Origin: Rhizobium sp. BK313
GTDB lineage: Bacteria > Pseudomonadota > Alphaproteobacteria > Rhizobiales > Rhizobiaceae
Direction: 5' to 3'
DNA: 64,000 bases
NCBI RefSeq assembly: GCF_014193655.1
Contig: NZ_JACHZQ010000008.1
Span: forward strand, 344,158 to 408,157
Shown piece after piece: positions 17,791-26,605 of this stretch; within the stretch, counting starts at the first letter, position 1; each line of letters opens with the position of its first letter. The notes under the pieces are model-generated. The model had not been told where the DNA came from and did no database searches. It worked only from the letters and a program-made list of their open reading frames with translations. A program made the translations under genes and the position numbers.

Positions 17791-18690
17791 CTACGCGTCA
17801 AGAAGATGGGCACGAAACCAGGCAACTGCTGCTGCACTTGCCATCGGGAACTGCGACAGATACGGGTCGAAGTGACCACCAGGGATTGTGACCAGCTTCT
17901 TGGGCTCAAGGGCGCGCTCATAAGCGGCGAGTGCGACATCTGTGACCGTGATCGTATCGGCCAACGCCACGACCATCAGCAAGGGCGTCGGAGATACACG
18001 AGGTACCCAAGCTCCCGGCTCATACATGCGTGCGGCGCGCGTCGAGCGGATCGTAACCGTGTTCTCCCAGGCACCAGCCGGCAAAGGCTGCAGATAGAAC
18101 TCGATAGCGTCTTTACTGCGGTAAGACGCAGCAACACTGGGGTCGTCGCTCACCACGAGCTGGCGGCGCAACGGTTCCCCGCGCAGTTGACCCCGTTCGT
18201 CGTTGGAGAATGCTTCCTCCAGTGCTGGAATTGCATCCGGTGAGATGCGACGAAGACCTTGCTCGAAGCCACTTATCGTTGGTACCTGCGAGACAACGGC
18301 TTTCAAGCGTCGGTCGGTAGCGCCGAGGACGATGGCGTGGCCACCGGCATAGCTTGTTCCCCACAGGCCAATCCGCTTGGGATCGACTTCGGGTTGGATT
18401 TCAAGGTAAGAAATCGCGCGTCGCCAGTCAGCGATCTGACGCCAGGGATCAACGTCGCCTCGTTCCACGCCATCGCTTGCTCCGAAATTGCGATGGTCAT
18501 GCAGCAACACCACGAAACCGGCTTCTGCAAACGCTATCGCGAAACGCTCAAGGCCATGTTCCTTCACACCCGCATATCCATGCGCCATTGTAATCGCGGG
18601 ATGGGGGCCGGGGCCACCTGGCGTGAAAAGCCATCCTCGGAGCTTCAGTCCACCCTCGATTTCGAACTCGATATTTCTGCGCTCAGCCAT
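17791..18690 (-). CDS. Alpha/beta hydrolase (dienelactone hydrolase/peptidase S9-like)
   Basis: Serine hydrolase of 299 residues. The nucleophile elbow is LWGTSYAGG (Ser near residue 115), the oxyanion region MAHGYAGVKEHGL, the acid probably Asp in ALADTITVTD, and the catalytic His in IPGGHFDPY near the C-terminus. No signal peptide is present. It is the first gene of an operon with enoyl-CoA hydratase, starting just 18 bases from a candidate operator half. Neighbours suggest breakdown of an ester, lactone or CoA-linked compound. Confidence 0.88.
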   Translation of the reverse strand: MAERRNIEFEIEGGLKLRGWLFTPGGPGPHPAITMAHGYAGVKEHGLERFAIAFAEAGFVVLLHDHRNFGASDGVERGDVDPWRQIADWRRAISYLEIQPEVDPKRIGLWGTSYAGGHAIVLGATDRRLKAVVSQVPTISGFEQGLRRISPDAIPALEEAFSNDERGQLRGEPLRRQLVVSDDPSVAASYRSKDAIEFYLQPLPAGAWENTVTIRSTRAARMYEPGAWVPRVSPTPLLMVVALADTITVTDVALAAYERALEPKKLVTIPGGHFDPYLSQFPMASAAAVAWFRAHLLDA

Positions 18691-18708
18691 GATTTTGGCT
18701 CCTCTGAA

Positions 18709-18751
18709 AGATTGATATCAGACTATATTGCAATTAGTCTTATATCAGACT
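18709..18751. promoter_or_regulatory. Divergent promoter with two related operator-like palindromes
   Basis: AGTCTTATATCAGACT (18736-18751) and the weaker AGATTGATATCAGACT (18709-18724) share ATATCAGACT and lie 27 bases apart, between the divergent hydrolase genes. The first matches the site at 5488-5503 in the pnt promoter at 14 of 16 positions. The MarR gene at the end of the rightward operon is the likely binder (inference). Confidence 0.55.
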
Positions 18752-18809
18752 ATACAGGATAGCACGGAGGGCGCAAGGGGCGTCTTGACGAGGAGAAGGA
18801 GACAAACCA

Positions 18810-20018
18810 ATGGTCGATACAAAGGGCGGTAAGGCGCGACTTGCCTATTCCAGCCACGGGAACGGCGAACATGTAGCGATATTCGTGCACGGTTTCCTGG
18901 ACGCAGGTGGTGTTTGGGAGCGGCTATTAGGCGCGCTGACGACAACGAACTTGCAGAAGGTCACTTTCGACCTGCCGGGAATGGGTAGCCGAAGCGGGGA
19001 TACCTGGCCGATTTCCTTGGAGCGTTACGCCGAGGAGGTCGGATCGATCATCCAGGCTATTGGAAAACCGGTTGTAATCATCGCCCAGAGCATGGGGGCG
19101 CAGGTTGCGGAGCTTGTCGCGGCCGACCATCCGGAGCTGACGAAAGGCCTGGTGCTTGTCACGCCTGTGCCGCTCGGCGGCGTGCAAGCTCCGGAGGAGA
19201 TTATTCGGCCGTTTCGGCAACTTGGCGCTGACCCAGGCGTGCAACGCCAGCAGCGGCGGGCACTGTCTCACGCACTCACTGCCGAAGATCTGGAGCGGCT
19301 TGGGCAATTCGGCGACGTCGTAGCGCCCTCAACAGTTGCACGCCTCGTCGATGTTTGGAACGAAGGCGATCCCACGGGTGAGACAGCTAGCCGGTTCAGT
19401 GGTCCGGTCCTTATTGTCCGGGGCAAGGACGATCCATTCGTCAACGAGGCGATGGCAAACAGCATTGCATCGCGCTTCGCCCGTCCGGTGTCAGCCTCCA
19501 TTGCTAATGCAGGGCATTGGGCTCACGTCGAACGCCCCCAAATTCTGGCTGAACTCGTCGATGGTTTTCTAGCATCGGTCGATTGGGGGAGAGATGCAGA
19601 ACCCAAACCCGCGAGCGACTGGAAGGGTGCCTTTGCGCAAAAGTCCTCGAGCGCTTTTGCAGACGCGTTTGTCGAAGAGGTTGTTCTCGAAGCAACGGTC
19701 CTGAATGTCCCGGTGAGCGGCCGCGAAAACGTGAAGCGGGTCATGGAGGCGGCAAGCAAACTCTATGAGAACCTTGTCTTCACCGAGCAAGCAAGCGCTG
19801 GCGCACGTCAATATATCGAATGGACGGCGAAGGCGTTTGGTGGTGTCGAGATGTTCGGTGTCACAATCCTCACGCGGAATGACGCGGGGCAGATCCGAAA
19901 CATCGCGATTCATCATCGGCCTTTGCCGGCGCTGATCGAATTTTCGACCCGCTTGGGCGAGAGCCTGCGTGGCCAGATCGACGCAGCCCATTTCTTCCCC
20001 GCCATCGCTCGCAATTGA
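18810..20018 (+). CDS. Alpha/beta hydrolase fused to a SnoaL-like domain
   Basis: Two-domain protein of 402 residues. Residues about 1-262 form an alpha/beta hydrolase: IFVHGFLDAGGVW (oxyanion), nucleophile elbow AQSMGAQ, acid in RGKDDPF, and His in NAGHWAHVERP. Residues about 275-390 look like an NTF2/SnoaL fold (FADAFVEEVVLEATVLNVP, then IRNIAIHHRPLPALIEFS). The second domain could isomerise or bind the hydrolase product. It heads a rightward operon with a flavin reductase and MarR, divergent from another hydrolase. The fusion is unusual. Confidence 0.82.
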   Translation: MVDTKGGKARLAYSSHGNGEHVAIFVHGFLDAGGVWERLLGALTTTNLQKVTFDLPGMGSRSGDTWPISLERYAEEVGSIIQAIGKPVVIIAQSMGAQVAELVAADHPELTKGLVLVTPVPLGGVQAPEEIIRPFRQLGADPGVQRQQRRALSHALTAEDLERLGQFGDVVAPSTVARLVDVWNEGDPTGETASRFSGPVLIVRGKDDPFVNEAMANSIASRFARPVSASIANAGHWAHVERPQILAELVDGFLASVDWGRDAEPKPASDWKGAFAQKSSSAFADAFVEEVVLEATVLNVPVSGRENVKRVMEAASKLYENLVFTEQASAGARQYIEWTAKAFGGVEMFGVTILTRNDAGQIRNIAIHHRPLPALIEFSTRLGESLRGQIDAAHFFPAIARN

Positions 20019-20038
20019 ACCCGGATTGGAGAACCATC

Positions 20039-20755
20039 ATGATTATCGACGCCGATGATTTAGATGCCGCCCAGACTTATAAGCTGCTCATCGCAACCGT
20101 TGTGCCGAGAGCGATCGGTTGGATCAGCACGTTGTCAAAGGATGGGGTGGCAAATCTCGCGCCCTTCTCTTTTTTTACCGTTGTCGGGCGGAAGCCGCCG
20201 GTCGTATCGATCACGATCCAACACAAGTCCGATGGCGTGACGTTGAAGGACACTTATGTAAATATCCGTGATACCGGCGAGTTCGTGACAAATCTCGTCA
20301 CGCTTTCGCTTGCCGACGCAATGCACCGCTCTGCGGCCGAACACTCCGCCGAAGTGGATGAATTCGAGTTTGCCGGCCTGGAAAAGGCGCCGAGCGTTGT
20401 CGTCAGGCCACCACGCGTCGCGGCGGCGCCAGTGTCGATGGAGTGCAAGGTGGATCGCATCTTCACAGTCGGAGACCTTGAGGATCACGTCGTTTGGGGA
20501 CGTGTAGTCCGCTTTCACATCCGTGACGACGCCTATCTCGCCAATGGGCGGGTCGATACCGCAGCTCTTGCTCCAGTCGGACGACTGGCAGCAGAATATT
20601 CGCTAGTTGACAATGTATTCACGACGCCGCTTGATCCGGAAACTTTGGCAGCCCGCGCCACTGCCCGTATGCATCGCCTCGACGGTCAAGCCACCGATTG
20701 GTCTCCGATTGATCAGAAGGACTGGTCCGCGTCCGGCAGTGTGATGTCAAAATGA
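20039..20755 (+). CDS. Flavin reductase-like (FMN-binding split barrel) protein
   Basis: Split-barrel flavoprotein of 238 residues, DIM6/NTAB type. VVPRAIGWISTLSKDGVANL and LAPFSFFTVVGRKPPVVSI give the typical FMN-binding start, and EYSLVDNVF lies near the C-terminus. Such proteins supply reduced flavin to a two-component monooxygenase or act as reductases. The ATG at 20039 follows TTGGAGAACCATC. It lies 20 bases after the hydrolase-SnoaL gene, and the MarR gene follows after 29 bases, so the three are probably one operon. No oxygenase partner is seen nearby. Confidence 0.87.
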   Translation: MIIDADDLDAAQTYKLLIATVVPRAIGWISTLSKDGVANLAPFSFFTVVGRKPPVVSITIQHKSDGVTLKDTYVNIRDTGEFVTNLVTLSLADAMHRSAAEHSAEVDEFEFAGLEKAPSVVVRPPRVAAAPVSMECKVDRIFTVGDLEDHVVWGRVVRFHIRDDAYLANGRVDTAALAPVGRLAAEYSLVDNVFTTPLDPETLAARATARMHRLDGQATDWSPIDQKDWSASGSVMSK

Positions 20756-20784
20756 GGCGTTAATGGGCTTGATGAAATTGGACG

Positions 20785-21261
20785 GTGAGAAGAGTGAACA
20801 CAGAAACAATCGACGATCTAGAAATCCCATCTCTCTGCAATTGCACGAAGATTAGGAGAGCGGCGCGATATATCACGCGTTACTATGATAGTTGCCTTGC
20901 TCCCATCGGATTGAAGACAACGCAGTACACCCTCATCGCCTTCCTCAAACATCGCGGGCCGATGCCGATGTTACAACTTGCCCAACTCATGGCGATTGAT
21001 CGTGCGACAATCGCCCAAAATCTGCGCCTGCTGGAGCGGGATGGCCTTGTGAAAATCACCGTAGGCGAAACAGATCGGCGCTCTCGCATCATTTCGATCA
21101 CGGAGGCTGGACTGCAGCGGATCGCGGAAGGTCGACCGAATTGGGATCGAGCCCAAGCGGAGTTCGAGAAGTTTTATGGCGGAAGTGAAGCCCTGTTAAT
21201 GCGCGGAATGATGGACAAGGTGCTCGAATGCGATCTTGGACCGCTGGATGGTCCGTTGTGA
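20785..21261 (+). CDS. MarR-family transcriptional regulator
   Basis: Winged-helix regulator of about 158 residues. The core is QYTLIAFLKHRGPMPMLQLA, with recognition helix region DRATIAQNLRLLERDGLV and wing TDRRSRIISITEAG. GTG starts at 20785 and 20794 are both possible. It closes the hydrolase/flavin-reductase operon, so it is the best candidate for binding the AGTCT-ATAT-AGACT sites at 18709-18751 and 5488-5503. MarR proteins usually respond to phenolic or lipophilic ligands; the ligand here is unknown. Confidence 0.9.
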   Translation: MRRVNTETIDDLEIPSLCNCTKIRRAARYITRYYDSCLAPIGLKTTQYTLIAFLKHRGPMPMLQLAQLMAIDRATIAQNLRLLERDGLVKITVGETDRRSRIISITEAGLQRIAEGRPNWDRAQAEFEKFYGGSEALLMRGMMDKVLECDLGPLDGPL

Positions 21262-21312
21262 CCAGTCGCCTGTGGGACACTACACGGCCCAGCCGCTCAT
21301 GAAACATTGAAA

Positions 21313-21351
21313 GATTGTGGCCACTTCCTTTTCCCGGGAGGGGCCACAATC
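21313..21351 (+). terminator. Hairpin terminator after the MarR gene
   Basis: GATTGTGGCC (21313-21322) pairs perfectly with GGCCACAATC (21342-21351), 52 bases after the MarR stop, followed by GTTTAT. The remaining gene-free sequence to 21616 shows nothing else recognisable. Confidence 0.75.
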
Positions 21352-21616
21352 GTTTATCACTCAGTTTGAAATATTTAGCGCCACCGTATGCGGTCTTGAA
21401 CGGCCACCGTTAGACGAGAATTCCTCAGTGAAGGCTTTTGTGGAGGAAAGCCGATGCGCATTTTCTTTTGACCTGTTATCCACTCTGAGTTGAATAACAG
21501 CGATGCGAGCGGATCGTGCAGGTTGCTAAAGTAGGTGCTTCATACTGCTTTTCGAGGAGCGACCATGAACCCGCTCGTTATGGCGATGATATTCAACCAT
21601 CGCAAGAACCGGCCGC

Positions 21617-22285
21617 TTAAGTCTGATTGTGCATCAATCTGAGCTTCCGGGCTACCTGGGCTATACCGAGCTTTGGGCTCGTCAAATACGGCACTCCTGG
21701 TCGCTTGAGAGACGCGAGTGCTTGCGCCATAGAAGCCTGGGCGAGTACGACTACTTCCACCTGCGAGGCCAATTCTTCAAATCCCTCCATTACCAATGCG
21801 TCATGACCTTTTTTGTCTCCCCCCGTGAGAAGCTGGAAAGCTCCGCTGCATAGTTTCTCCACGACGGTACACTCCTTGCAGGCGGCTATGGCCGCTCTTC
21901 TGATCATCGTGCCCGTCGGCTCAAGGGTTGTCGGCAAAGTTGCGAGGATTCCGATCCGCGTGGCAATTTTCACAGCCTCATCCGCCATTCCTTGATCGAT
22001 GCGAAAAAGAGGGACTGCTGACATCGGACGGATCGAATTCACTGCCTCACCGAGCGTCGAGCACGTAACCACGATCGCGTCCGCCCCCGCCTGCGCTGCC
22101 GAAAAAATGTAGCCTGCGAGACGCTGCTTCGTTTGGGGCGCCAAGAACCCATCCGCAACAGTCGTCTGGAGCAGACTTTCATCGACAATATTGAAGGCGT
22201 GCCATTCAGGAAGTGCTTCCTTGACAAGCGGTTGGAACATTGCCGGTAAGGTCGTCACCGTGTGGATGAGCGCTAATGATGCCAT
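21617..22285 (-). CDS. Aspartate/glutamate/hydantoin racemase family protein
   Basis: Protein of 222 residues with the racemase fold. The first catalytic-cysteine region is intact (VVTCSTLGEAVNS, about residues 73-85). The second cysteine region, usually LxC near residue 180, reads VVLAQASMAQAL here and lacks cysteine, as in many family members that act as isomerases or maleate-type enzymes. It is the last gene of the minus-strand cluster with TatD-like, adenine deaminase-like and ABC-transporter genes, suggesting a role in degrading the imported N-compound. Confidence 0.82.
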   Translation of the reverse strand: MASLALIHTVTTLPAMFQPLVKEALPEWHAFNIVDESLLQTTVADGFLAPQTKQRLAGYIFSAAQAGADAIVVTCSTLGEAVNSIRPMSAVPLFRIDQGMADEAVKIATRIGILATLPTTLEPTGTMIRRAAIAACKECTVVEKLCSGAFQLLTGGDKKGHDALVMEGFEELASQVEVVVLAQASMAQALASLKRPGVPYLTSPKLGIAQVARKLRLMHNQT

Positions 22286-22339
22286 CTCGAATTCCCGCAG
22301 TATAGACTTTCGAAATTGTGCAAAAGCCCAGGCAGAATG

Positions 22340-23116
22340 CTAGCTGAACGCCTTACGACAAACGCGACGGAAATTCTCACTGGTCAGAGCGGCGACCGCG
22401 TTCACATTTTGGCCTCTTACTCTGGCAAGCGTCTCGGCAACATGAGTGATCAGTGCTGGCTCGTTGCGGGATTGAATTTTAGGGATGGGAGAAAGTGACG
22501 GGGCATCGGTTTCCAACAGGATCCGGTCATCCGGGATCGTTGCGGCGAGGCTCCGCAACTCGTCTTCCTCTTCCCAGCAAAGAATCCCGGAGAATGAAAT
22601 GTAGGCGCCGAGTGAAAGACAGGTCTCGGCGAGTTTTGTACCACCGGAAAAACAGTGCATGATGATCGGGAAAGCTCCCTTTCGAGTTTCCGAAACCAGG
22701 GTCTCGCTCATCTCCTCGTCAACCCGAACCGAGTGGATGACCAGTGGCAACTGTGCTTGACGAGCGGCGGCGATATGATTGGCAAAAGCGCGACGCTGAT
22801 CTTCCAGTGGCGTCTTGCACAGGAAGCTGTCCAGGCCACTTTCTCCGATCGCAACCACCTTTCGATGGCGTGAGAGCGCGACCAGTTCCTCTGTCGTCAC
22901 ATCTGGTTCCTCATGCGCGAAATGCGGATGAGTTCCGACAGCGCAGAACACCTGATCGAACTGTTCGGCAACTCGCAAAACCCGATCGAATTCTCGCACT
23001 CTTATCGAGATGGTCAGAAATTTCTCCACCCCGAGCTTTTGGGCCCTGGCTAGGACTGTTTCACGATCGTCTGCAAATTCATCCCAATCGAGGTGGCAAT
23101 GGCTATCGATAAACAT
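22340..23116 (-). CDS. TatD-family metal-dependent hydrolase
   Basis: TIM-barrel metallohydrolase of 258 residues from MFIDSHCHLDWDEF. Metal ligands are visible in DSHCHLD, GESGLD, VIHSV, MHCFSG and ETDAPSL, all in family order. Members are DNases/exonucleases or amidohydrolase-like enzymes. The start at 23116 is preferred over the 23305 ATG because the conserved domain begins there and the extension overlaps the adenine deaminase gene. It lies 44 bases downstream of that gene, in the same operon. Confidence 0.88.
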   Translation of the reverse strand: MFIDSHCHLDWDEFADDRETVLARAQKLGVEKFLTISIRVREFDRVLRVAEQFDQVFCAVGTHPHFAHEEPDVTTEELVALSRHRKVVAIGESGLDSFLCKTPLEDQRRAFANHIAAARQAQLPLVIHSVRVDEEMSETLVSETRKGAFPIIMHCFSGGTKLAETCLSLGAYISFSGILCWEEEDELRSLAATIPDDRILLETDAPSLSPIPKIQSRNEPALITHVAETLARVRGQNVNAVAALTSENFRRVCRKAFS

Positions 23117-23160
23117 CTTCAGATTTTCCGTTTTGTGTTCAAAGCTCTTGCTGCCGGCAG

Positions 23161-25014
23161 CTACCAGACGACAGGATGGGCAGCGCCGGTTTGCACATTG
23201 ACAAGTCCCTGGGGGATCGACGCCCTTGGTGCGACGAGCACCCACCGCCAAGGCGCGCAGGTAAGGGTGCAGAAGATGAGCCGCTCGGGAAAACCAGGAA
23301 TCCAACGGGGTGAATAGGAAGGCTCATACATCCAGTCGACTTTGCTAGCTTCCGCGTGAAACCGCTCCGTCTCTTGATCGAGTTCTTCGGCGGAACGACA
23401 AGACATGAGGCCACCAATCTCATACTGTACCGTCGCCGCTACGACGCCGTCGCGGACAAGTGCCCAGCCTCCGCGGTTTTCTGCGATGGCATTGACCGCC
23501 AACGCCATGGCTTCGTCTGAGGAGCCAATGCACCAGATATTGTGTTTGTCGTGAGACACAGAACATGCGAGCGCCGTGTTTGGATCTCGCGGCCCGCAGC
23601 CAAGCCAAAACATTTTGGAGACGGCACCGCTTCCCGAGAAGCGATCGACGATTGAAAATTTGGTGATATTGCGATCTGGATCGCGGCGGACGACACCAGC
23701 ACGTACGGGAAGTTCAAACGTCAAGAACTCATCGGCCCAGTGATAGGGCCGCAATACTGCAGCATTCATCGTTTCACGTCCGGCCTCGGCGTTGATCCGA
23801 AAGTCTTCCGCAACGATCGATCTGCCAATGTGAATGGTGTTTGCAGCCCAGTCTGGCCATTCAATCCGCGGGACTTGCGGAAGGTAACGCTTCTTTTCCG
23901 ATACTTGTGTCCCGTCTGCCCAGACCTTCTCAATCTCGAATGTCGATAGGTCAGAAAGGAGAACAATATCTGCAAAGCGTCCGGGAGCTAAGCTTCCCAC
24001 CCAGGGGGTCAGTCGCATGTGTCTTGCCGGGTTCAACGTTACGCATTGGATCGCTATTTCCGGAGCCAGGCCAGCCTCGATCGCAAGCCGAGCGTTATAG
24101 TCTGTCGCACCAAGCCGAAGCGTATCTGATGCACTTCGGTCATCAGTCGTGAACGCGATTTGCGACCAGTCGCTGAGGGACCGGGCAAGAAGACTGCGGA
24201 TCACCTCGGGCATGTTGAACGGACGCAGTTCCAAAAACAGACCACGCTGCAGCTTGTCCCAGAATTCGTCTGGCGTCCAAGCTTCGTGATCCGATGCAAT
24301 TCCGCTTGCCGCAAAGGCGTTGATCGAAGGAAGGTCACGCATACCAGCCGCGTGGCCTTCGACCACCCCTCTGCCTTCGAATGTCGCACGGATCATGCCC
24401 CATAAGCGGCCATGTGACGGGTTGGCTGGATTCCATACAGCGGGCCAATCCATCACTTCGTCCAAGCCGGCGACCATCATGCTTTCCGCGATAAATCGCT
24501 GCTGTTCCGTAAAGCCAAACCATCCTCCGCCATGTTCGAAGGCGGTCGGAGGAACAGCCGATCCAGGTAACGGAAAAATCTTAAGCGGAGACCCGCGTAG
24601 TCTCGGTTCAAGCCAAAATTCTAGATTATGCGGCCCGTCAACGTTCGAAAACTCATGGCTTGCTTCGCATGTCCAAGTATTGCCTCGAGGCAGAACGAGG
24701 GCTGCCTCCCATTCCGGCGTCAGATGCGAGCTTTCGATGTGCTTGTGAACTTCGCCCATGCCCGGAATTGCCATCAGGTCTGGCTCGTAAACGCGTTTGC
24801 CCGCCTCCCCTTTGTAGCTGCCGGCTGGTCCAACGTAAGCGATCCGCTTTCCACTGAGGACGATCTCGTGATCGATCATCCAGCTGCGCGTGTGAACGTC
24901 AAACAACTTACCTACGCGCAGCACAACATCTGCAGAGACCTTGCCGAGCGCAACGAGGGTGAGACGTTGGCGGATCGCGATTTCGTCCTCGCCATTTAAA
25001 AGCAGATCTTTCAT
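23161..25014 (-). CDS. Adenine deaminase-like amidohydrolase
   Basis: Amidohydrolase of 617 residues organised like adenine deaminase, which converts adenine to hypoxanthine and ammonia. The usual HVHIESS is EVHKHIESS here (His-x-His kept), PHEIANV is SHEFSNV, the SDHE motif is intact, and TDDR is present in FTTDDRSASDTL. Since the signatures deviate, the substrate may be another aminated heterocycle. It lies between TatD-like and ABC permease genes on the same strand, in a probable import-and-deaminate operon. Nearby nucleoside hydrolase and AMP nucleosidase genes support a purine theme. Confidence 0.82.
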   Translation of the reverse strand: MKDLLLNGEDEIAIRQRLTLVALGKVSADVVLRVGKLFDVHTRSWMIDHEIVLSGKRIAYVGPAGSYKGEAGKRVYEPDLMAIPGMGEVHKHIESSHLTPEWEAALVLPRGNTWTCEASHEFSNVDGPHNLEFWLEPRLRGSPLKIFPLPGSAVPPTAFEHGGGWFGFTEQQRFIAESMMVAGLDEVMDWPAVWNPANPSHGRLWGMIRATFEGRGVVEGHAAGMRDLPSINAFAASGIASDHEAWTPDEFWDKLQRGLFLELRPFNMPEVIRSLLARSLSDWSQIAFTTDDRSASDTLRLGATDYNARLAIEAGLAPEIAIQCVTLNPARHMRLTPWVGSLAPGRFADIVLLSDLSTFEIEKVWADGTQVSEKKRYLPQVPRIEWPDWAANTIHIGRSIVAEDFRINAEAGRETMNAAVLRPYHWADEFLTFELPVRAGVVRRDPDRNITKFSIVDRFSGSGAVSKMFWLGCGPRDPNTALACSVSHDKHNIWCIGSSDEAMALAVNAIAENRGGWALVRDGVVAATVQYEIGGLMSCRSAEELDQETERFHAEASKVDWMYEPSYSPRWIPGFPERLIFCTLTCAPWRWVLVAPRASIPQGLVNVQTGAAHPVVW

Positions 25015-25091
25015 GACAATACCTTACGACTGTGGACCTGAGGTCTCACCGTTCATTCCCAACCATTTGCTGCTGCGTGGCGCCGTCGACG

Positions 25092-25850
25092 TTACCGAAA
25101 ACGTTCTGACACAATCTCTTCCGCGGCACGTGCCGCACCGAAACTCAATACCGATACGATGGTCGCCAAGACGCTCACTCCCAACGCGCGCTCAACATTA
25201 AAATCCGCCGCTGCTGACCGAAAAAGATAGCCAAGACCATCTTTACCGATGAGGTACTCGCCGAGCATCGCAGCAAGCACGGCTGGAGGGGCTGCGATCC
25301 GCAAGCCCGTCATCCAACTCGGAACGGAAGACGGGAGAGCCAGAGCGGCAAAACGAGACCACCGGCCCGCACCTAACACTTTGAAAAGATCGCCGCTTCC
25401 CGCAGGAGCAGCTTTCAAACCAGTGGATGTAAAAATGAAGGCGGGGAAAAATGAGATGATCACCACCACAGCGCCCACGGTCAGAATATTGTAGCCAAGC
25501 AGGCGTGCAATCACTGGGATGATCGCCACCACGGGAATGGACGAGAGGAAGAGCGCAAGCGGAAGAAACATCCCCCGCAACACCCTTGAAGACCATGCGC
25601 CGACCGCCATCGCAGTTCCGAAGACAGTCCCAAGCAGTAGGCCCACGAGCGCCAATTCAAGCGTATAAACGCTGTTTTCGACATAGATTGTCGGATTCGA
25701 CACGATGTCCGCCACGACGGCGGTCGGCGGTGGCAGAACGATTGAGTTCAGGCCGGACCATGTGACACCGACCTGCCAAAACACGAGCAGCGCGGCGATA
25801 CCCCAGTAACGTTTCAAAGCGACCTTCGCGAACTTCAAGCAAAAAATCAT
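25092..25850 (-). CDS. ABC transporter permease (NitT/TauT/NMT1 type)
   Basis: Inner-membrane permease of 252 residues with about six hydrophobic helices. The EAA-like loop is LFKVLGAGRWSRFAALALP, followed by GLRIAAPPAVLAAMLGEYL. This is the family that carries nitrate, taurine, sulfonates or thiamine precursors. It overlaps the next permease gene by 4 bases and together they form the membrane channel. The likely cargo is a purine- or pyrimidine-like compound because of the adjoining deaminase (inference). Confidence 0.9.
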   Translation of the reverse strand: MIFCLKFAKVALKRYWGIAALLVFWQVGVTWSGLNSIVLPPPTAVVADIVSNPTIYVENSVYTLELALVGLLLGTVFGTAMAVGAWSSRVLRGMFLPLALFLSSIPVVAIIPVIARLLGYNILTVGAVVVIISFFPAFIFTSTGLKAAPAGSGDLFKVLGAGRWSRFAALALPSSVPSWMTGLRIAAPPAVLAAMLGEYLIGKDGLGYLFRSAAADFNVERALGVSVLATIVSVLSFGAARAAEEIVSERFR

Positions 25851-26605
25851 TCGAACCGGCCCCTCAAAATGGCCTCGCCAAGACTAAGCAGGCCAAACGC
25901 GATCATGGCTCCGAGGGCAGTGATAAGCATCGCGCCCCAGAGAAGCTGTATCTGGAAGTTTTGCATGGCGCTGATCATCATCAGTCCCAAACCACGTGAC
26001 GATCCAAACCATTCTCCCAGGATCGCGCCAAGAAGCGCTGCCGGGACCGCGTATTTCAAGCCCCCCACAAGAACTGGAAACGCTGCTGGGAGGTCAAGAT
26101 AGATTAACTGCAGAAACTTGCTTGACCCAAACGCTTTGAAGAAATCCCGATGGGAAGCCGATGACGATGAAAGCCCCGACGTCGTCGCCACGTATGTGAT
26201 GTAGAACACACTCAGCGTGGCGATCGCCATACCGGTGTATTCGCGAGATAGCAGCAAAATGAAGAGTGGCGCGAGCGCAATTGCGGGAACGGCGTTAATC
26301 GTGCTTATCAGCCGATCGAGCCCCGGCCGCAAGGCAGTCGTCATATGAGCCATCGCACCAAAGCCTATCCCCAGTGCTGTTCCAAGCGCGCATCCAGCTG
26401 CGGCTCTGGAAAAACTTGCGGTCGTTGCTCTCATCACTGCCGGGCGTTGTGCGGGATCGATGAGCAAGCCAATCACAGCACTGAGAGCCGGCCAGGATGG
26501 TCCAGCTAGTTTGTACCGCCCTGTCACCTCCCATGCGACACATACGACAAGGATCCCCGCAAATCCTAGAGCTACATCTCCCGCAATTCGCCGTGGATTG
26601 GTCAT
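25847..26605 (-). CDS. ABC transporter permease (NitT/TauT/NMT1 type), second subunit
   Basis: Second 252-residue permease of the importer, paralogous to the one at 25092. The coupling loop reads DFFKAFGSSKFLQLIYLDLPAA, then GGLKYAVPAALLGAILGEWF. Four-base overlaps on both sides (ATP-binding gene upstream, permease downstream) show a tightly packed operon. Two different permeases imply a heterodimeric channel, as in thiamine-precursor and pyrimidine importers. Confidence 0.9.
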   Translation of the reverse strand: MTNPRRIAGDVALGFAGILVVCVAWEVTGRYKLAGPSWPALSAVIGLLIDPAQRPAVMRATTASFSRAAAGCALGTALGIGFGAMAHMTTALRPGLDRLISTINAVPAIALAPLFILLLSREYTGMAIATLSVFYITYVATTSGLSSSSASHRDFFKAFGSSKFLQLIYLDLPAAFPVLVGGLKYAVPAALLGAILGEWFGSSRGLGLMMISAMQNFQIQLLWGAMLITALGAMIAFGLLSLGEAILRGRFE

